A stretch of 64,000 bases of DNA, from positions 1-64,000 of the forward strand of contig PBYI01000070.1 of the NCBI GenBank assembly GCA_002729525.1, read 5' to 3'. The notes beneath the pieces are model-generated. The model did no database searches, was not told the DNA's origin, and saw only the letters and a program-made list of their open reading frames with translations. The stretch is from Nocardioides sp. (GTDB lineage Bacteria > Actinomycetota > Actinomycetes > Propionibacteriales > Nocardioidaceae). The position numbers and the translations under genes were made by a program. This document shows, one piece after another, positions 60,875-64,000 of this stretch (its first letter is position 1; each line of letters starts with the position of its first letter).

Positions 60875-62145
60875 CCCCGATGCCCCCTTCGTCCTCTCCT
60901 GCGCCCGCGGCCGGCGACCAGCCCTGCTGCACCGAGTTCGCCCAGCTCTCACGCCGGTCGGTCCTCGGCGGAGGCCTGGCACTCGGGGCCGCCACCGTGA
61001 TCGGCTCCTCGGTCGTCACCGCCTCGCCCGCCGCCGCGGCCAGCGCCTCGTCGATCCTCGTCGTGCTGTCGCTGCGCGGCGCCGCCGACGGGCTGTCGCT
61101 GGTCGTGCCGCACGCCGACCCGACGTACTACTCAGCGCGTCCGCGGATCGCGATCCCCTCCGACGCGCTGCTGCGCAAGGACGCGACGTTCGGGCTGCAC
61201 CCCGAGCTCTCGGGTCTCACCGGACTCTGGGACGCCGGCGAGCTGGCCGTCGTGCACGGCACCGGGCTGCCGGCGCGCAACCGCTCGCACTTCGCCGCCA
61301 TGGAGGAGGTCGAGGACGCCAACCCCGGCTCCGACGTGCGCGAGGGCTGGCTCAACCGGCTCCTCGGGACGCTGCCGGGACAGTCGCCGCTCCAGGGCTT
61401 CAACCTGTCCGAGGGCGTCGTCCCGACCTCGCTCTACGGCCGCCAGCCGGTCATGTCCGCCGGTGAGGTCGACCGCGTCCAGTTCTCCGGCGCGCAGGGC
61501 GACGACGCGCGCCGCCGGGTGGCGTCGCTGCACAAGATGTGGGACGGCCAGCGCGGCCCGCTCGGCCGTGCGATGCGCACGACCTTCGGCGCCGTGTCCT
61601 CCTTCGGGCCGGCCGAGCGCGCCGCCGACAACACCGCGAGCTACCCGGGGACCGACCTGGGGAAGTCCCTTGCCGAGGTCGCGCGCATCATCCGCGGCGA
61701 CGTCGGCGTCGGCGTCGTCACCGTCGACCAGGGCGACTGGGACCACCACAGCGGACTGGGCACGCTCGAGTGGGGGGCGATGCGGCTCCAGGCGCGCGAG
61801 CTCGCCGGCGCGATCGCGGCGTTCTTCGACGACCTCGGGGCGCAGCGCTCCAAGGTCACGCTCGTCGCGTTCAGCGAGTTCGGCCGACGGGTGAAGGAGA
61901 ACGCCAGCTGGGGCCTCGACCACGGCTACGGCAACGTGATGTTCCTGGCCGGCGCCGGGGTCCGCGGCGGCCAGTACTACGGGACGATGCCGCGTCTGGA
62001 CGGCGGCGAGGACGCCGACGTGCCGGTCACCACCGACTACCGCAGTGTCCTGAGCGAGATCGTGACCACCCGCTTCGGGGTCTCCCGGGCCCGGGTCTTC
62101 CCCGGCTTCCAGCCGGAGTCCGTCGGCGTCATGCGAGGTGCCTGA
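60871..62145 (+). CDS. Tat-exported DUF1501-domain protein
   Basis: 424 residues. A Tat signal (LSRRSVLGGGLALGAATVIG) with cleavage near ASPAAAA leads into the DUF1501 domain, related to alkaline phosphatase/sulfatases: VLSLRGAADGLSLVVPHADP, HPELSGLTGLWDAGELAVVH, NRSHFAAMEEVED, VDQGDWDHHSGLG and SEFGRRVKENASWGLDHGYG, which supply Asp/His typical of metal sites. Partner of the DUF1800 protein; GTG 60871 is coupled to it. ATG 60880 is an alternative start. Confidence 0.9.
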   Translation: MTPMPPSSSPAPAAGDQPCCTEFAQLSRRSVLGGGLALGAATVIGSSVVTASPAAAASASSILVVLSLRGAADGLSLVVPHADPTYYSARPRIAIPSDALLRKDATFGLHPELSGLTGLWDAGELAVVHGTGLPARNRSHFAAMEEVEDANPGSDVREGWLNRLLGTLPGQSPLQGFNLSEGVVPTSLYGRQPVMSAGEVDRVQFSGAQGDDARRRVASLHKMWDGQRGPLGRAMRTTFGAVSSFGPAERAADNTASYPGTDLGKSLAEVARIIRGDVGVGVVTVDQGDWDHHSGLGTLEWGAMRLQARELAGAIAAFFDDLGAQRSKVTLVAFSEFGRRVKENASWGLDHGYGNVMFLAGAGVRGGQYYGTMPRLDGGEDADVPVTTDYRSVLSEIVTTRFGVSRARVFPGFQPESVGVMRGA

Positions 62146-62225
62146 GCCCGGACCGGCGGACCCGCAGCCACACCGTCGGCACCGGCGGCGCCGACCTGAG
62201 GCCTGACACCGCGGTTCACTCTCCC

Positions 62226-62288
62226 GCGACCCCGAACCACCCGATCGGGACCCCGACCTCTGCCCGGAAGGGCGAGGTTCGGGGTCGC
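62226..62288 (+). terminator. Long-range hairpin after DUF1501
   Basis: GCGACCCCGAACC (62226-62238) and GGTTCGGGGTCGC (62276-62288) are perfect 13-base arms around a 37-base loop that itself can pair. It lies 80 bases past the DUF1501 stop and 74 bases before a small open frame, so it could end the DUF1501 message or act in the leader of the small gene. Confidence 0.5.
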
Positions 62289-62361
62289 CGCGCCGAGGCA
62301 CGATGGTCCCCACGGTCGGCAAGCGGTCGGCCTCTCGGGACGCAGCCTTGGGAGGTCACTC

Positions 62362-62520
62362 ATGTCCGTCACCACGTTCTCCGGTCCCCGTGAGCGCCTC
62401 CGCGGGCCGCGCGTCGTCCCCTTCCTGGGGTCGCTCGCCGACGGCTCGCTCCAGCGGCTCGCCGATGCCGGCATCGGCCTGCTCTTCCGCATCGACCTGC
62501 AGAAGCTCACCCGCGACTGA
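62362..62520 (+). CDS. 52-residue small protein
   Basis: ATG 62362 to TGA 62520. GGGAGGTC lies 8 bases upstream. Almost every third codon base is G or C, the pattern of real genes here. The protein starts MSVTTFSGPRERLRGPRVVP and ends RIDLQKLTRD. A mildly amphipathic segment (SLQRLADAGIGLLFRIDL) suggests membrane association or a partner. No family recognised. It stops 5 bases before the convergent methyltransferase-like gene. Confidence 0.6.
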   Translation: MSVTTFSGPRERLRGPRVVPFLGSLADGSLQRLADAGIGLLFRIDLQKLTRD

Positions 62521-62525
62521 CCGGC

Positions 62526-63308
62526 TCAGGGCAGCGCGTCGCCGCCGCCGAAGCGGTCCTGCGTCGCCTGCTCGTCGAGCACCGTGTACGGCGACGCGGC
62601 CGTCGTCGCGGCCCGCGCGACCTCGCGCCACGGCGTGCGGGCACCTGCCATCAGCAGCACGTTGCCCGGACGCCGCCCGCGCAGCGTCGCCGGCTCCGCA
62701 CCGGCGCTCACCGAGCCGAACACCGACCGGAGTCCGGCCACCGCGGCGCGCACGGTCGGCCACGGCGCCTCGTCGGCCACGTTGAGCAGCACGCACCCGT
62801 CCGCCGCGAGCGCCCGTCGTACGTCGTGCAGGTGCGCGGTGCCGAGGAGCGCCGGCGGCACCGCGCCGTCGTCGTAGGCGTCGACGACGACGCAGTCGGC
62901 GCGGCCGTCGGGCAGCGCAGCCACGCCGGCGACGCCGTCCTGCGGGCGCACCCGGATGCCGCTGCGCTGCGGCAGGGGCAGGTGCTCTCGCACCAGCGCG
63001 GTGAGCTCCTCGTCGGGCTCGAGCACGACCTGCCGGGTGCCCGGCCGGGTGGCGGCGACGTAGCGCGGCAGGGTGAGTCCCGCCCCGCCGACGTGGACCA
63101 CCTGGGCCGTCCCGGTCGCAGGCGGGCGCGCGTCGAGCACGGCGTCGAGCGCGGCGGCGAGCCGCTGCACGTAGTCGAACGCCAGTCGCACGGGCTCGCG
63201 CAGGTCGACCATCGACTGGTCGCGCCCACCGGTGCGCACCAGCCACGCCCCCTCCCGGTCCCCGGGCACGACCTCGCGGTCGGCGGGTGCGCGACGCTCC
63301 CGCGCCAC
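62526..63308 (-). CDS. Spermidine synthase-like methyltransferase-fold protein
   Basis: 260 residues with a Rossmann methyltransferase fold: VVHVGGAGLTLPRYVAATRP (glycine loop), QVVLEPDEELTALVREHL, GVAGVAALPDGRADCVVVDA and LNVADEAPWPTVRAAVAGL. The layout resembles stand-alone spermidine-synthase-like proteins of actinobacteria. The polyamine-binding Asp pair of true SpeE is not clear, so the substrate is open. GTG 63308 lies 6 bases after the sensor kinase stop. Confidence 0.75.
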   Translation of the reverse strand: MARERRAPADREVVPGDREGAWLVRTGGRDQSMVDLREPVRLAFDYVQRLAAALDAVLDARPPATGTAQVVHVGGAGLTLPRYVAATRPGTRQVVLEPDEELTALVREHLPLPQRSGIRVRPQDGVAGVAALPDGRADCVVVDAYDDGAVPPALLGTAHLHDVRRALAADGCVLLNVADEAPWPTVRAAVAGLRSVFGSVSAGAEPATLRGRRPGNVLLMAGARTPWREVARAATTAASPYTVLDEQATQDRFGGGDALP

Positions 63309-63314
63309 GTCGGG

Positions 63315-64000
63315 TCAGCGACCGGCCGCGAGCGGGACGCGCCAGACGATCCGGGTGCCCTCGCCCTCGGCGGTGTAAATCTCGAACGTGCCGCCACGTC
63401 GCTCGGCGCGCTCGCGCATGTTGGCCAGCCCGCTCTCGGCGATCGAGACCGGCATGCCTCGCCCGTCGTCGGTGACAGCGAGGACGAGCTCGTCGCCGGC
63501 CTCCACGCGGACGTCGACGTGCCGGGCGTGCGCGTGCCGGCCGGCGTTGGACAGCGCCTCGCCCAGCACGGCCAGCAGGTCGGGCGCCTCGTCGGTGCCC
63601 ACGAGCGTGCGCACCGGCCCCTCGAACGTCAGCGACGGGACGACCTTCATCGTCTGTCGCGCCCGCTCCACCAGGCGCGACACCTCGGACTGGATGTCCG
63701 TCGAGGCCTCGACGGCCCCGAGCGCGAAGATCGTGCGTCGGATGTCCTTGATGGTCGAGTCGAGCTCGTCGACCGCCTCGGTGATCCGGTTCGCCACCTT
63801 CTCGTCGTCGGAGCGACGCGACAGCGCGTCCAGCCCGAGACACACCGCGAAGAGCCGTTGGATGACGAGGTCGTGCAGGTCGCGTCCGATCCGGTCGCGG
63901 TCCTCCAGGACGGCGAGGCGCTCCTGGTTCTCCCGCCCCTGGGCGACCTCCAGGCAGACCGCGGCGTGCTCGGCGAAACGCGCCGGCAGGGCGGGGTCGA
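63315..64000 (-). CDS. NarL-type sensor histidine kinase, C-terminal part (cut by window edge)
   Basis: The frame runs open to the window edge (5' end missing). The phosphoacceptor His is in RIGRDLHDLVIQRLFAVCLG, the HisKA_3 dimerisation helix follows (IKDIRRTIFALGAVEA), and the ATPase domain has LGEALSNAGRHAHARHVDV (N box), VTDDGRGMPVS (G1) and GLANMRERAERRGGTFEI (G2). The piece before the His (AEHAAVCLEVAQGRENQERL) looks like the end of a GAF domain, as in DevS/DosT. All catalytic motifs are intact. Partner response regulator not in the window. Confidence 0.9.
   Translation of the reverse strand, partial: DPALPARFAEHAAVCLEVAQGRENQERLAVLEDRDRIGRDLHDLVIQRLFAVCLGLDALSRRSDDEKVANRITEAVDELDSTIKDIRRTIFALGAVEASTDIQSEVSRLVERARQTMKVVPSLTFEGPVRTLVGTDEAPDLLAVLGEALSNAGRHAHARHVDVRVEAGDELVLAVTDDGRGMPVSIAESGLANMRERAERRGGTFEIYTAEGEGTRIVWRVPLAAGR

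Overview
The window comes from a very GC-rich chromosome with GTG/ATG starts, mycothiol-type DinB proteins, an F420-type oxidoreductase, nickel superoxide dismutase and the actinobacterial block gcvP / merR / DUF151 / ftsR / garA / gcvH / DUF881 / sbp / DUF881 / pgsA. That points to an actinobacterium. A Nocardioides-like member of the Propionibacteriales is my best guess, from protein resemblance only. No rRNA, tRNA, CRISPR array, prophage or transposase was seen.

0-7.5 kb: the start of a nickel superoxide dismutase gene (cut by the window edge), a hotdog thioesterase, a membrane adenylate cyclase and a DinB-like protein, then a minus-strand operon for phenol oxidation: flavin reductase (pheA2-like), phenol hydroxylase (pheA1-like) and an enol-lactone hydrolase with a vestigial decarboxylase tail. 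A divergent AraC-type regulator flanks it. 7.6-14.7 kb: a second minus-strand operon (gcoA P450, gcoB reductase, EthD-like protein) for aromatic O-demethylation, with its own divergent AraC regulator, followed by catR-catB-catA-catC. Guaiacol (via GcoAB) and phenol (via PheA1A2) should both give catechol, which CatA, CatB, CatC and the lactonase carry to 3-oxoadipate. The CoA-transferase and thiolase steps are not in the window.

14.7-34 kb: mostly single-gene units. They include a frameshifted DUF6518 gene, REP-like repeats beside a DUF222/HNH gene, phosphofructokinase, an acyltransferase, VOC and MTHFR-like enzymes, a VapBC pair, a transglutaminase, a pterin dehydratase-VOC fusion, a MraY outside any cell-wall cluster, an AAA ATPase with operator-like direct repeats, a histidine-kinase-like protein with degenerate catalytic motifs, a lipoprotein cyclophilin and a HesB-like protein without cysteines. 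34-47 kb: a secreted CAP protein, fdhD, sbcDC, a DJ-1 protein, a sulfotransferase, tldD/tldE, and a flavin-binding protein preceded by a 30-bp perfect palindrome.

45-59 kb: a minus-strand housekeeping block. It has a glycine riboswitch ahead of gcvP, with a serine hydrolase and a CYTH protein translationally coupled behind gcvP; two MerR regulators, a DUF151 nuclease, a GarA-like FHA protein and gcvH; the DUF881/sbp/pgsA set; and two CNNM/CorC-type membrane proteins. 59-64 kb: a Tat-exported DUF1800/DUF1501 pair, a probable 52-residue protein, a spermidine-synthase-like protein and the C-terminal part of a NarL-type sensor kinase (cut by the window edge).

Many single-gene units share one start architecture: a TAnnnT box ending 6-8 bases before the GTG/ATG, with no Shine-Dalgarno sequence. 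This suggests leaderless transcripts, and I used it to choose many starts.
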